In this document: piece by piece, positions 52,927-63,300 of the stretch
How positions within the stretch are numbered: position 1 is the first letter of the stretch
Layout of the letters: every line of letters begins with the position of its first letter
Assembly: GCF_004342265.1 (NCBI RefSeq)
Contig: NZ_SMCS01000002.1
Location: 868,001-932,000, forward strand
Direction: 5' to 3'
Length of the DNA stretch: 64,000 bases
DNA from: Luteibacter rhizovicinus
GTDB lineage: Bacteria; Pseudomonadota; Gammaproteobacteria; Xanthomonadales; Rhodanobacteraceae
The notes under the pieces: generated by a model
Told to the model about the DNA's origin: nothing
Database searches by the model: none
What the model saw: only the letters and a program-made list of their open reading frames with translations
Made by a program: the position numbers and the translations under genes

Positions 52927-54264
52927 ATGTCGAGCATTCCACACGACGGCAACGGACCTTCCGCAAGCGCCGCGGAACGCGACCTCCGCAACCTTCACGC
53001 GGACCATGCCGCGGTAGCTCCCGGCGAAATCGCCGTCGGCGTCGTTATTGGCCGCGCTTCGGAGTATTTCGACTTCTTCGTTTACGGCATCGCCTCGGTG
53101 CTGGTGTTTCCGGCGGTGTTCTTCCCGTTCCTGACCCCGCTGGACGGCACGCTGCTGTCGTTCACGATCTTCTCGTTCGCGTTTATCGCCCGTCCTTTCG
53201 GCACGACCTTGTTCATGTCCATCCAGCGCCGGTGGAGTCGCGGGACCAAGCTGACCGGGGCACTGTTCCTGCTGGGAACATCGACGGTCGGCATCGCATT
53301 CCTGCCCAGTTACGCCACGGCGGGCATCACGACCATCATTCTTCTTTCGTTGCTGCGATTCCTGCAGGGTATTGCCCTGGGTGGATCGTGGGACGGCCTG
53401 CCCTCGCTGCTGGCGCTGAACGCGCCGCGCGGACGCCGCGGCTGGTACGCCATGCTGGGCCAGCTCGGCGCGCCGATCGGGTTCTTTATCGCCGGCGCCC
53501 TCTTCCTGTTCCTCTGGCTCGAACTGTCGAAAGAGGATTTCCTCGGCTGGGGCTGGCGTTATCCGTTCTTCGTGGCCTTCGCTATCAACGTCGTCGCGCT
53601 GTTCGCCCGCCTGCGTCTCGTGGTGACCGAGGAATACACCCAGTTGCTCGAAGAGCGCGAACTTGAGCCGATCGGCATTCGCGAAATGTTGCGCACGCAG
53701 GGTTACAACCTTTTCATCGGCGCGTTCGCGGCACTGGCCAGCTACGCGTTGTTCCATCTGGTCACGATCTTCCCGCTTTCGTGGATCGCGCTGCATTCGC
53801 AGCAGTCCATACCCAGCGTCCTGATAGTGGAGATGTGCGGTGCGGTCGTCGGTATTCTCGGTACCGTCGCATCGGGCTGGATCGCCGATCGCATCGGCCG
53901 ACGCACCACGCTGGCCGTGCTCGCCTGCCTCATCGGCCTGTTCGCTCTGTTCACGCCGTGGCTGCTCGATGGCGGCAAGTTCGCGCAGGACACTTTCATC
54001 ATCGTCGGCTTCGCGCTGCTCGGCGTGTCGTATGGTCAGTCCGCGGGCACCGTGACCGCCAACTTCGAGAAGCGCTTCCGTTACACGGGTGCGGCGTTGA
54101 CGTCGGATATCGCATGGTTGATCGGTGCGGCCTTCGCGCCCTTGGTGGCGCTGAGCCTGTCGTCGCGGTTCGGGTTGGCAGCGGTCAGCGTTTACTTGCT
54201 GTCGGGTGCGGCTTGTACGTTGCTGGCGTTGCGGATCAATAAGGTCATTGAGTCGCGGGATTAG
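52927..54264 (+). CDS. MFS transporter of the metabolite:proton symporter type
   Basis: A 445-residue, 12-helix transporter. GRASEYFDFFVYGIASVLVF and FAFIARPFGTTLFMSIQRRW (loop 2-3), LRFLQGIALGGSWDGLPSLL and WIADRIGRRTTLAVLACLIG (loop 8-9) are the pattern of the MHS family (ProP, ShiA, citrate or alpha-ketoglutarate permeases). The usual GEWGG of helix 5 is replaced by GGSWDG. The start ATG 52927 is preferred; the frame opens 39 bases earlier. The substrate cannot be told. It is divergent from the cyo operon. Confidence 0.87.
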   Translation: MSSIPHDGNGPSASAAERDLRNLHADHAAVAPGEIAVGVVIGRASEYFDFFVYGIASVLVFPAVFFPFLTPLDGTLLSFTIFSFAFIARPFGTTLFMSIQRRWSRGTKLTGALFLLGTSTVGIAFLPSYATAGITTIILLSLLRFLQGIALGGSWDGLPSLLALNAPRGRRGWYAMLGQLGAPIGFFIAGALFLFLWLELSKEDFLGWGWRYPFFVAFAINVVALFARLRLVVTEEYTQLLEERELEPIGIREMLRTQGYNLFIGAFAALASYALFHLVTIFPLSWIALHSQQSIPSVLIVEMCGAVVGILGTVASGWIADRIGRRTTLAVLACLIGLFALFTPWLLDGGKFAQDTFIIVGFALLGVSYGQSAGTVTANFEKRFRYTGAALTSDIAWLIGAAFAPLVALSLSSRFGLAAVSVYLLSGAACTLLALRINKVIESRD

Positions 54265-54392
54265 CCCTTAAAAGCGCGAACGACCGATGAGACCGGTTTT
54301 CGCGACTACACCCACTCAGCTCTTCGGCGAATGTGCGGCTTTCCCCGGCGTGGCACTAAGCTATGCCGCTCGCACCCCAAGGACCCTGCGCC

Positions 54393-55187
54393 GTGCCCGA
54401 TTTCCTGAATGCCCTGCTCCTCGGCGTCATCGAGGGAGTCACCGAATTCCTGCCCATTTCCAGCACCGGCCATCTGCTGATCGCGGAACGCTGGCTGGGC
54501 GCGCGGTCGGACCTGTTCAATGTCGTCATTCAGGCCGGCGCGATCCTCGCGGTCACCTTCATTTACTGGGGCCGGATCTGGGATCTGCTGGTCAACTGGC
54601 GCCGGCCGGAGAACCGCGATTACCTGCTGAAGCTGATCGTAGCCTTCCTCATCACGTCGGCCCTCGGCTTCATCGTGGTGAAAATGGGCTTCAAGCTGCC
54701 CGAGACGGTGACCCCGATCGCCTGGGCCCTGGTCATCGGCGGTATCTGGATGCTCGCGGCCGAACGTCTGGCAGCCAGGCAGGTGGACCGCAGCGAAGTG
54801 ACCTGGCGCGTCGCCATCCTGGTCGGCTTTGCGCAGATCGTGGCCGGCATTTTCCCGGGCACGTCGCGGTCGGCCGCCACTATCTTCACGGCGATGCTCG
54901 CGGGCACCAGCAATCGTGCGGCGGCGACCGAGTTCGCCTTCCTCGTCGGCATCCCGACGATGTACGCCGCCAGCGCCTACGAACTCTTCAAGCAGTACCG
55001 CCTCGGCGGCGCCGTGCAGGAAGACTGGACCGCGCTGGGCATCGCCTTCGTCGTATCGACGATTACCGCCTTCGTCGCGGTGAAGTGGCTGCTGGGCTAT
55101 ATCCGGTCGCACCGGTTCACGCCGTTCGCGATCTACCGCATCGTGCTGGGTATCGCACTGCTGTTGTTCCTGCCCGTCGGCGGCTGA
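54393..55187 (+). CDS. uppP: Undecaprenyl-diphosphate phosphatase UppP (BacA)
   Basis: A 264-residue membrane enzyme with about eight helices that recycles the cell-wall lipid carrier by removing a phosphate, and confers bacitracin tolerance. Both conserved motifs are present: GVIEGVTEFLPISSTGHLLI near the N-terminus (Glu and His catalytic) and GIFPGTSRSAATI in the middle (PGxSRSxxT with catalytic Arg). A GTG start at 54393 is chosen because AAGGA lies ten bases upstream and it gives the normal VPDFLNALLLGVIEG start; ATG 54363 is possible. It is six bases before the CadC-like regulator gene. Confidence 0.95.
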   Translation: MPDFLNALLLGVIEGVTEFLPISSTGHLLIAERWLGARSDLFNVVIQAGAILAVTFIYWGRIWDLLVNWRRPENRDYLLKLIVAFLITSALGFIVVKMGFKLPETVTPIAWALVIGGIWMLAAERLAARQVDRSEVTWRVAILVGFAQIVAGIFPGTSRSAATIFTAMLAGTSNRAAATEFAFLVGIPTMYAASAYELFKQYRLGGAVQEDWTALGIAFVVSTITAFVAVKWLLGYIRSHRFTPFAIYRIVLGIALLLFLPVGG

Positions 55188-55193
55188 TCGGCC

Positions 55194-56750
55194 ATGGCAG
55201 GCGATCGCTACCGTCTGCTTGATCTTCTCGTCGATATCCCCGGGCAACGGGTCGAGCGCGACGGTCGCGTCCTCGACCTCGGCGGTCTCAGCTTCCAGTT
55301 GCTGGCCTATCTGCTCGCCCAGGGCCAGCGGGTGGTCAGCTTCGACGAACTGATCGGGCAGGTCTGGTCGCCCGCCGTGGTGAACGAGGAAACCGTCACC
55401 CAGCGTGTCCGTCTGCTGCGCCAGTCGCTGGGCGACGACGCGCGGCGGCCTCGCTACATACGATCGGTACGGGGGCAGGGTTACCAGCTTGGGGCGGCGC
55501 CTGTGCCCGCCGAAGAGCCCGTTCGTATCCGGACTCATATGCCGTGGCCCGCCGTACTGGCGGCCGTCGTGCTGGTGCTGGGGACCGGGCTTGCCTGGCA
55601 TGTCGTGCGGACGCCACGCGACGCTCCCCGGACCGCGGCACAGGAGCTGCTGGACCGCGCCGCGTGGTACGCCGGCATGGGCCAGCGCGATAACGACGAA
55701 CGGGCGATTGCCTTGTACGAGCGGGCGCTCGTCGATGCTCCCGACGATAGCCGCGCCCTGCTCGGCCTGAGTCGGCGGTACAGCGCGCGTACCTGTCTCT
55801 ACAACGCCGGCTACGAATGGGCTGGACGAGCGCAGATGCTCGCCGAGCGAGTACTACGCGCCTCTCCGAACGACCCACAGGCATGGTCGGCCGTCGGTTA
55901 TGCCCGCGACTGCGAGGGCGACCTGCCCGGCGCCATTGCCGGTTACGAGCGCGCCGTATTGCTCGACCCGACCGATGACGCCAGCCGCGCCTCGGCGGCC
56001 TATCTGTATCAGGAACAGGGCCGGCTCGCCGACGCATTGCGCGCGAATCTGGACATGCGCGGCGATCCGTCGAAGGTGCGTTTTCGCGACATTGCCGTGG
56101 CGCGCGAGCTGGAATTGATGGGCTTCACCGATGCCGCCGAAGCCCGGTTCCGGCGCAGCTTCCTGCTCACGCCCGACAACGTCTTCGCCAATATCGGCTG
56201 GCCGGCCTTCCTGTTCGCACATGCCCGCCCGGACGAAGCCCGGGCCGCCGTCGCGGAGGCACAGGCGCATGGCACCAAGCGGACGGAGCTTGCCCAACTG
56301 GCAGGCGAACTGGCGCTGGTGCGCGGCGATCGCGCGGCGGCAACCGTTGCCTTCGCCGAAGCGAAAGCCCTGCGTCCCGATGCGGGTATGCCGGCAACAC
56401 TGGCGGCGCTTTATGCCGAGACGCCGCCGTCGCCCGAATGGATCGACGAGCGGATCGCACAGGTGCGTGCGCGGCTGGTCGACAACGCGTGGCCGCCTGC
56501 CCGGCTTGAACTGGCCGTGCTTGCCATCGCCCGCGGCGACCGCCGCACCGCTATCGCGGCGATTCAGGGGGCGGTGGACGCCGGCTACCGCGATGCGGCC
56601 TATCTGCGGACAACGCCGCTGCTGGCGAACCTGCGCGGCGAGGCGGGTTTCGAGGCGGCGCTCGCCGCCATCGAACGCCGCGTGACCGCGGAGCGCCAGC
56701 GCGTGCTGGACGCTCCGTGGTGCCCGCCGGAGCTTAAGGCAACGCTTTGA
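55194..56750 (+). CDS. Membrane-bound CadC-like regulator with TPR sensor domain
   Basis: A 518-residue protein with an OmpR/ToxR-type winged helix at residues 5-100 (VERDGRVLDLGGLSFQLLAY, VSFDELIGQVWSPAVVNEET, LGDDARRPRYIRSVRGQGY), one membrane helix at about 118-137 (WPAVLAAVVLVLGTGLAWHV) and a periplasmic part of tetratricopeptide-like helix pairs (AIALYERALVDAPDDSRALL, QAWSAVGYARDCEGDLPGAI, EARFRRSFLLTPDNVFANIG). It binds DNA from the membrane and senses something outside. It starts seven bases after uppP stops, so it may be cotranscribed, and its last 17 bases overlap the convergent serine hydrolase gene. Confidence 0.9.
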   Translation: MAGDRYRLLDLLVDIPGQRVERDGRVLDLGGLSFQLLAYLLAQGQRVVSFDELIGQVWSPAVVNEETVTQRVRLLRQSLGDDARRPRYIRSVRGQGYQLGAAPVPAEEPVRIRTHMPWPAVLAAVVLVLGTGLAWHVVRTPRDAPRTAAQELLDRAAWYAGMGQRDNDERAIALYERALVDAPDDSRALLGLSRRYSARTCLYNAGYEWAGRAQMLAERVLRASPNDPQAWSAVGYARDCEGDLPGAIAGYERAVLLDPTDDASRASAAYLYQEQGRLADALRANLDMRGDPSKVRFRDIAVARELELMGFTDAAEARFRRSFLLTPDNVFANIGWPAFLFAHARPDEARAAVAEAQAHGTKRTELAQLAGELALVRGDRAAATVAFAEAKALRPDAGMPATLAALYAETPPSPEWIDERIAQVRARLVDNAWPPARLELAVLAIARGDRRTAIAAIQGAVDAGYRDAAYLRTTPLLANLRGEAGFEAALAAIERRVTAERQRVLDAPWCPPELKATL

Positions 56751-57840
56751 GGACAATGTCCCGCAAGATGCCCTGCGACTGCGGGTGCGCATAGCTCTGG
56801 TTGTAAGCCTTGCTCGTGACGACCGCGACCAGCTGACGTTCGGGCAGCACGAAAACATAGTTGCCGCCGTTCCCGCTCATCGCCCAGACCGGCGTATCCA
56901 CACCATGGATGGGAAACTGGAAGCGCCACCAGAAATAGCCGTAATCCGCATCGTCCCGAGCCTGTGCGTGGGGCGTCAGCATCGCGTCGACCCACGCCTT
57001 CGGAAGCACCTGCGTGTCCTGCCAACGGCCGCCGTTCGCCACCATCTGGCCCAGCTTCGCCAGATCGCGCGAGCGATACCGCGTACCGCCGCCGCCCATG
57101 CCGATGCCTTCGGGCGAGGTGTTCCACTTGACGCTGACGATCCCTAACGGCTTTTCCAGCACCTCGGCGGCAAAGACGGACAACGGTTTTTTAGCCGCGC
57201 GCTCGACCACGGCTCCGGCGACGAAAGCGCCAGCCGTGCAATAAGAGAACGAGCGGCCGTGCGGGCTGTCCTTGGGCTTCGTCATCCACGGCGCGAACCC
57301 TTTGATGGGTAGCCCCAGCGCGAAGTCGAGCCAACGCTCGGTGACATACATGCGCTCTTCGTTGCCGCTGGAGAACTGGTTCTCGTCGTCGCATTCCCAG
57401 AGCGAGCTCATGGTCAGCAGGTCTTCCAGCGTAAACGCCTGCTTGCGCGGGTCGGGATTGGCCGGGTGGATATCGGGGAAGAAGGCGTAGAGAGGCGCCT
57501 GGACGCTGGGGATCAGTCCCTTCGCGATCGCTGCGCCCACCAGCATGGCGGTGACGCTCTTGCTGGCCGAACGGATGTCGTTGAGCAGCTCCGGGTTGCC
57601 GTCGTTGAAATAATGCTCGTAGACAATCCGGCCGTGGTCGACCACGACCACGCTGGTGATCTTCTTGTACGTGCCGTCGGCGATGCGATCTTCCAGACCC
57701 GCCAGCACGTCGGTGTGCCAGCCAAGATGCGCCGCATCGGCGACGGCCCACCCGTCGGCGCGTTTTTCCGGTGGATGGTAGGTGCCGGCGAGTGCGGGCA
57801 AGGCAAGACAGGCGGCGAAAGCCGCGATAGCGAAGCGCAT
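56734..57840 (-). CDS. Serine hydrolase (class C beta-lactamase fold), exported
   Basis: A 368-residue protein with a signal peptide (RFAIAAFAACLALPALAG). The nucleophile motif is S-A-S-K (DIRSASKSVTAMLVG), the tyrosine motif is FSYCTAGAF, and a late MSGNGGNYVFVLPERQLVAV replaces the KTG box. It differs clearly from the other two hydrolases here (2677, 31150), so they are not recent duplicates. EstB-like esterase, peptidase or amide hydrolase activity are all possible. Its end overlaps the end of the CadC-like gene by 17 bases. Confidence 0.87.
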   Translation of the reverse strand: MRFAIAAFAACLALPALAGTYHPPEKRADGWAVADAAHLGWHTDVLAGLEDRIADGTYKKITSVVVVDHGRIVYEHYFNDGNPELLNDIRSASKSVTAMLVGAAIAKGLIPSVQAPLYAFFPDIHPANPDPRKQAFTLEDLLTMSSLWECDDENQFSSGNEERMYVTERWLDFALGLPIKGFAPWMTKPKDSPHGRSFSYCTAGAFVAGAVVERAAKKPLSVFAAEVLEKPLGIVSVKWNTSPEGIGMGGGGTRYRSRDLAKLGQMVANGGRWQDTQVLPKAWVDAMLTPHAQARDDADYGYFWWRFQFPIHGVDTPVWAMSGNGGNYVFVLPERQLVAVVTSKAYNQSYAHPQSQGILRDIVLKALP

Positions 57841-57965
57841 GGCGAGGGTCTCCCTGGGGTAAGGGAAACGAGTGGGCCACCGTGCGGTCTGAAGTGCCTG
57901 AAATGCGAATGAAGAATTCTGAAGGCCGGCAGGAATGCCGTTGCGCGCCGTTGGTTGAACGCCGT

Positions 57966-57993
57966 TGTAGGAGCGCTCTTGAGCGCTCCTACA
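57966..57993. repeat. REP palindrome (TGTAGGAGCGCTC family)
   Basis: TGTAGGAGCGCTC-tt-GAGCGCTCCTACA, identical in its 13-base arms to the element at 29250-29277. It lies between the divergently placed serine hydrolase promoter and the LysR gene end. Confidence 0.8.
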
Positions 57994-58019
57994 GGGGCGG
58001 CAACGAGACGACTAGCGCG

Positions 58020-58994
58020 CTACGCCACCATCTCCAGCTTCTGCACAGCGGCCGCGGCCGCCTTCTTGGCCGCGTCCTTAGCCAGCACGCACGCCGGCGT
58101 GCTCGTGCGCTGGAACAGTTCGCTGGTCCACTCGATGAAGGCCTGCACGCGGGCCGACAGGTGACGCTTCTGCGGGTAAACGATCCACAACGGCGAGCCG
58201 GTGGAAATCGTGTCCTGCATGACGATTTGCAGCATGCCCTTGTCCAGCGCGCAGGCCGCGAGGCAATGCGGTACCTGGATGACGCCCAGACCGGCTATCG
58301 CGGCCTGGATCACCGATTCGCCATCGTTGATGAGCATGTGCGCCTCAACGTCGACACCGACGCGGCCACCCGGCGTATCGAACTGCCATTGATAGGGCTT
58401 GCCCGTGGTCGGATAGACGAAGTTCACGCAGCGATGCTGCTTCAGGTCTTCGATCGTCGTGGGCGCCCCGTGCTTCGCCAGATAGGCCGGCGAGGCGCAC
58501 AGCACGTTGCTGAAATGACCGATCTTGCGGGCGATCAGGCTGGAATCCTCCAGCTCGCCCATCCGGATAGCGCAATCGAACCCTTCCTCGTTCAGGTCGA
58601 ACGGGAAGTCGCACATGGTCATTTCGAGCCGGATATCGGGGAATTTTTCCTCGAAATCGGCCAGATTGGGGATCAAGGCGGCACGACCCACGGCCGACGA
58701 CGCGGCAATCCGTAATTTGCCCGCCGGCTTGGTCCGGGCATAGCCCAAAGCCTCCGTCGCCTCGGTCAGATCTGTCAGGATCTCCTTGCAACGTGCATAG
58801 AACGCGGCGCCATCGTCGGTTAAACGAAGGGCCCGGGTGGATCGGAAGAACAGGCGGGCACCCAGCCCTTCCTCCAGGCGTGAAATAGCCCGGCTGACCC
58901 CCGATGGGGTCATTTCCAGATGCTGTGCCGCCGAGGAAAAGCTCTTGGCCTCGACGACGCGGACGAAAACGCTGATCGCGGAAAAATCTTCCAT
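58020..58994 (-). CDS. LysR-type regulator of the RND efflux operon
   Basis: A 324-residue LysR regulator: HTH at residues 1-60 (FSAISVFVRVVEAKSFSSAA, LEMTPSGVSRAISRLEEGLG, LFFRSTRALRLTDDG) and effector domain after. It belongs to the subgroup with FPDIRLEMTMCDFPFDLNEE and FDCAIRMGELEDSSLIARKI. The C-terminus has an added Ala/Lys-rich tail (DAAKKAAAAAVQKLEMVA). ATG 58994 follows GGAGCC; the frame also opens eleven codons upstream. It is divergent from the RND operon, 150 bases away, a common LysR/efflux layout. Confidence 0.92.
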   Translation of the reverse strand: MEDFSAISVFVRVVEAKSFSSAAQHLEMTPSGVSRAISRLEEGLGARLFFRSTRALRLTDDGAAFYARCKEILTDLTEATEALGYARTKPAGKLRIAASSAVGRAALIPNLADFEEKFPDIRLEMTMCDFPFDLNEEGFDCAIRMGELEDSSLIARKIGHFSNVLCASPAYLAKHGAPTTIEDLKQHRCVNFVYPTTGKPYQWQFDTPGGRVGVDVEAHMLINDGESVIQAAIAGLGVIQVPHCLAACALDKGMLQIVMQDTISTGSPLWIVYPQKRHLSARVQAFIEWTSELFQRTSTPACVLAKDAAKKAAAAAVQKLEMVA

Positions 58995-59030
58995 TGCGGC
59001 GGCTCCGGTAGTCGGTTGAATGGGCATTCG

Positions 59031-59073
59031 TGACTGAGCGTCACAGGCGGAGTGATTCTAAACCTGTTTTTAG
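59031..59073. promoter_or_regulatory. Candidate LysR operator for the efflux operon
   Basis: TGAC-tgagc-GTCA (59031-59043) is a 13-base dyad with the T-N11-A form of LysR binding sites. A second dyad, CTAAA-cctgtt-TTTAG (59058-59073), lies one and a half turns to the right. Both are in the gap between the divergent LysR and adaptor genes. Confidence 0.5.
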
Positions 59074-59144
59074 CTTCCTGGGCAAGGACTAGATTGCGCA
59101 GCCTTAGCCGGCGCGCCGGTATGACTTGCATCAGGGACGCCCCC

Positions 59145-60353
59145 ATGAAGAAGAAAATCCTGTTCGGTTCCACGGCGCTGGCCGTCGCCATCGCCTCGGC
59201 GATCTGGCTTACGGGCGGCCCCGCACCCATCCATGCCGCCGAGCCGATGCCAGCTCCGGAAGTCACCGTTGCCCAGGTGCTGCTGCGTCCGGTGGACGAC
59301 GCCAACGCTTTCACTGGCCGCATCCAGGCGGTCGATACCATCCAGATCCGTCCGCGCGTGGGTGGATATGTCGACTCCGTGCATTTCCGCGAAGGCGCCC
59401 TGGTCAAGAAAGGCCAGTTGCTCTTCACGATCGACCCGCGCCCGTTCCAGGCCGAAGCGAACCGTCTGAGCGCCAACCTCAATCAGGCACGCTCCGAACT
59501 CAACCTCGCGGAAGCCAACGCAGCGCGCGGCCGCAAGCTGGTCGAACAGCGTGCCGTGTCGCGCGAAGAAGCCGACCGTCTCGACACCGCCGCACAAAGC
59601 GCGAAGGCGCAGGTCGCCTCCACCGGGGCGGCACTCGATTCCGCGAAGCTCAATCTGGGTTTCACCGAAGTCCGCGCACCCGTCGACGGCCGCGTCAGCA
59701 ATGCGCTGGTCACCCCGGGCAACCTCGTGACCAGCACCGACGTGCTGACCAGCGTTGTCAGCGTCGACCCGATGTACGTGTACTTCGACGTGGACGAGCA
59801 GACCTTCCTGAAACTGGATCGCCTGCGCCGCTCGAACGGCCGTGCGCCGGAAGTGGCGATGGGTCTGGCCGACGAGTCGGGCTATCCGCACACCGGCAAG
59901 ATCGACTTCATCGACAACCAGCTGCGCACCGGCGCCGGCACCATTCGTCTGCGCGCCGTGTTCCCGAATGCCGATTCGGCCTATACGCCGGGCCTGTTCG
60001 CACGCGTGGAACTGCGTAGCGGCGAACGTCAGCCCCGTGCACTGATCGACGATCGCGCGGTCGGCACGGACCTGGGTACCAAGTTCGTCTACGTCCTCGG
60101 CAAGGATCGCAAGATCGAATACCGCCGCGTGACGACGGGTGCGCTGGTCGACGGCCTGCGCGTGGTCGACAACGGTCTGAGTGCCGAGGACGTCGTCGTG
60201 GTGAACGGTCTGCAGCACGTTCGTCCGGGTGTCGAAGTGAATGCCAAACGCGTCGCCATGGCGACCCGCGGTAGCGAAGCCACCGCGAAGCAGGTTGCCG
60301 GCGTACCCAGCGGCGATGCCGCGAGCGTCGCCGCGCTCAATGCGCAGGACTGA
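59145..60353 (+). CDS. RND efflux periplasmic adaptor (membrane fusion protein)
   Basis: A 402-residue adaptor with an N-terminal signal segment (LFGSTALAVAIASAIWLTGG) and no lipobox. The lipoyl half motifs are TFTGRIQAVDTIQIRPRVGG-like and VRAPVDGRVSNALVTPGNLV. Between them is a helical hairpin (LSANLNQARSELNLAEANAA). Beta-barrel and membrane-proximal domains follow. It links the inner-membrane pump to the outer-membrane channel. ATG 59145 is the start; the frame extends upstream through the operator. It is three bases before the pump gene. Confidence 0.94.
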   Translation: MKKKILFGSTALAVAIASAIWLTGGPAPIHAAEPMPAPEVTVAQVLLRPVDDANAFTGRIQAVDTIQIRPRVGGYVDSVHFREGALVKKGQLLFTIDPRPFQAEANRLSANLNQARSELNLAEANAARGRKLVEQRAVSREEADRLDTAAQSAKAQVASTGAALDSAKLNLGFTEVRAPVDGRVSNALVTPGNLVTSTDVLTSVVSVDPMYVYFDVDEQTFLKLDRLRRSNGRAPEVAMGLADESGYPHTGKIDFIDNQLRTGAGTIRLRAVFPNADSAYTPGLFARVELRSGERQPRALIDDRAVGTDLGTKFVYVLGKDRKIEYRRVTTGALVDGLRVVDNGLSAEDVVVVNGLQHVRPGVEVNAKRVAMATRGSEATAKQVAGVPSGDAASVAALNAQD

Positions 60354-60356
60354 TCC

Positions 60357-63300
60357 ATGAAAATCGCTCAATACTTCGTCGACCGCCCGATTCTCGCGGG
60401 CGTGCTGTCGGTGCTGTTCCTGATCGCCGGCGGTGTCGCGGTGTTCAAACTGCCGATCAGCGAATACCCGGAAGTGGTGCCGCCGACGGTTGTCGTGCGT
60501 GCCAACTATCCGGGCGCGAACCCGAAGATCATCGCCGAAACCATCGCCACGCCGCTTGAGGAACAGATCAACGGCGTCGAAGGCATGCTGTACACCTCGT
60601 CGCAGGCGACGAGCGACGGCGCAATGACGCTTACCGTGACCTTCGCGCTCGGCACCGATCTGGACAATGCACAGGTGCAGGTCCAGAACCGCGTGTCGCA
60701 GGCATTGCCGCGTCTTCCCGAGGAAGTGCAACGACTCGGCGTGACCACGCAGAAAAGCTCGCCCGACCTGACCATGGTCGTGCATCTGACCTCGCCCTCG
60801 CATCGTTACGACATGCTCTATCTGTCGAACTACGCGCGTCTGCACATCAAGGATCAGCTCGCCCGCCTGGACGGCGTCGGCGATGTGCAGCTGTTCGGCG
60901 CGGGTGAATACAGCATGCGCGTATGGATGAACCCGGAGAAGCTCGCCGTACGCGAACTGACCACCGGCGACGTCCTGAAGGCTATCCGCGAACAGAACAT
61001 CGAAGTCGCGGCCGGTGCGCTGAACGCGCCTCCGGGCCCGAATACGTCCGCGTTCCAGGTCAATATCAACACGCGTGGCCGACTGGTGACCGAGGACGAC
61101 TTCCTCAACATCATCGTGCGCAGCGATGCGAATGGCTCGGTGACGCATCTGCGCGATGTGGCGCGTGTCGAACTGGGTTCCAGCAGCTACGCGCTGCGCA
61201 GCCTGCTCAACAATCAGGAAGCGGTCGCGATTCCGATCTTCCAGCGTCCCGGCTCCAATGCGATCCAGATCTCCGATGAAGTCCGCGCAACCATGGCGGA
61301 ACTGAAGAAGGAGTTCCCGCAGGGCGTCGACTACAGCATCGTCTACGATCCGACCGTGTTCGTGCGCGGCTCGATCGACGCGGTAGTGCATACGCTGTTC
61401 GAAGCGATTGTCCTCGTCGTGCTCGTCGTGATCCTGTTCCTGCAGACCTGGCGTGCGTCGATCATCCCGCTGGTGGCCGTCCCCGTCTCGCTGATCGGTA
61501 CGTTCGCCGTGATGTACGTAGTGGGCTTCTCGCTCAATGCCCTGTCGCTGTTCGGACTGGTGTTGGCGATCGGTATCGTGGTGGATGACGCCATCGTCGT
61601 CGTCGAGAACGTCGAGCGACATATCGAACACGGGCTGGCGCCGAAAGAAGCCACCCGGCTGGCGATGACGGAAGTGACCGGTCCCATCGTCGCCACCGCA
61701 CTCGTCCTGTGCGCGGTGTTCGTCCCCGCCGCTTTCATCAGCGGCCTGACCGGCCAGTTCTATCGCCAGTTCGCGCTGACCATCGCTATTTCCACGGTCA
61801 TCTCCGCGTTCAATTCGCTGACCCTGAGCCCTGCCCTTGCCGCGCTGCTGCTGAAAGACCGCAATGCGCCCAAGGACAAGCTGAGCATCCTCATCGACCG
61901 CGGCTTCGGCTGGCTGTTCCGTCCGTTCAACCGCATGTTCGAGCGTGGTTCGCACGGTTACGTGAGTGCGGTGCAGAAGATCCTGCGTTTCAGTGCGATC
62001 GCACTGGTGCTGTATGCGGGCCTGATCGGCCTTGCATGGCTCGGTTTCGCCAAAGTGCCGATGGGCTTCGTACCGCCGCAGGACAAGCAGTACCTGGTGT
62101 CGTTCGCGCAGTTGCCCGATGCCTCGTCGCTGGATCGCACCGAAGACGTGATCCGCCGGATGAGCGATATCGCCCTGAAGCAGCCGGGCGTCGAAAGCGC
62201 GGTGGCATTCCCGGGCCTGTCGATCAATGGCTTCACCAACAGCACCAACTCCGGCATCGTGTTCGTGACGCTGAAGCCCTTCGATGAACGTCGTAGCGAG
62301 GAGCTTTCGGCGGGCGGTATCGCGGGTGCGCTGAACCAGAAATTCGCATCGATCCAGGATGCGTACATCGCGATCTTCCCGCCGCCGCCCGTCAACGGCC
62401 TCGGCACGATCGGCGGCTTCCGCATGCAGATCGAAGATCGCGCGGGTCTTGGCTTCGAGGAGTTGTACAAGCAGACGCAGGGCATCGTGCAGGCAAGTGC
62501 GACCACACCGGGTCTGGCGGGTCTGTTCACCAGCTATCAGGTCAGCGTGCCGCAGATCGATGCGGACGTGGATCGCGAGAAGGCGAAATCGGAAGGTATC
62601 GATCTCGGCGACGTGTTCCAGACCATGCAGGCGTTCCTTGGCTCGCTCTACGTCAACGACTTCAACCGCTTCGGCCGCACCTATCAGGTGAACATGTCCG
62701 CCGAGCCGTCGTTCCGTCACGAGGCAAGCGACATCCTCGGCCTGAAGACGCGCAATGCGGCGGGCGACCTGGTTCCCCTGGGCTCGTTCATCACGGTGCG
62801 CCAGTCGAACGGTCCGGACCGCGTAATGCATTACAACGGCTATCCGACGGCAGAGATCAACGGCGGCGCGGCACCGGGCTTCAGCACCGGCCAGGCCCAG
62901 GCTGCGATGGAAAAACTCGTTGCCGAAAAGCTGCCCAACGGCATGACCTACGAATGGACCGAACTGACCTATCAGCAGATCCTCGCAGGCAATACCGCGG
63001 TGCTGGTGTTCCCCTTGTGCGTGCTGCTGGTGTTCCTGGTGCTGGCGTCGCTGTATGAAAGCCTGAGCCTGCCGCTCGCGGTCATCCTGATCGTGCCGAT
63101 GGTGCTGCTGTCCGCGATCTTCGGTGTGTGGATTACCGGTGGCGACAACAACATCTTCACCCAGATCGGCCTGATCGTTCTCGTTGGCCTGGCGTGCAAG
63201 AACGCCATCCTGATCGTCGAGTTCGCCCGTGAAGCGGAGATCCATGGCATGAGCCGCATCGACGCGGTGCTGGAAGCGGCCCGTTTGCGTCTTCGCCCGA

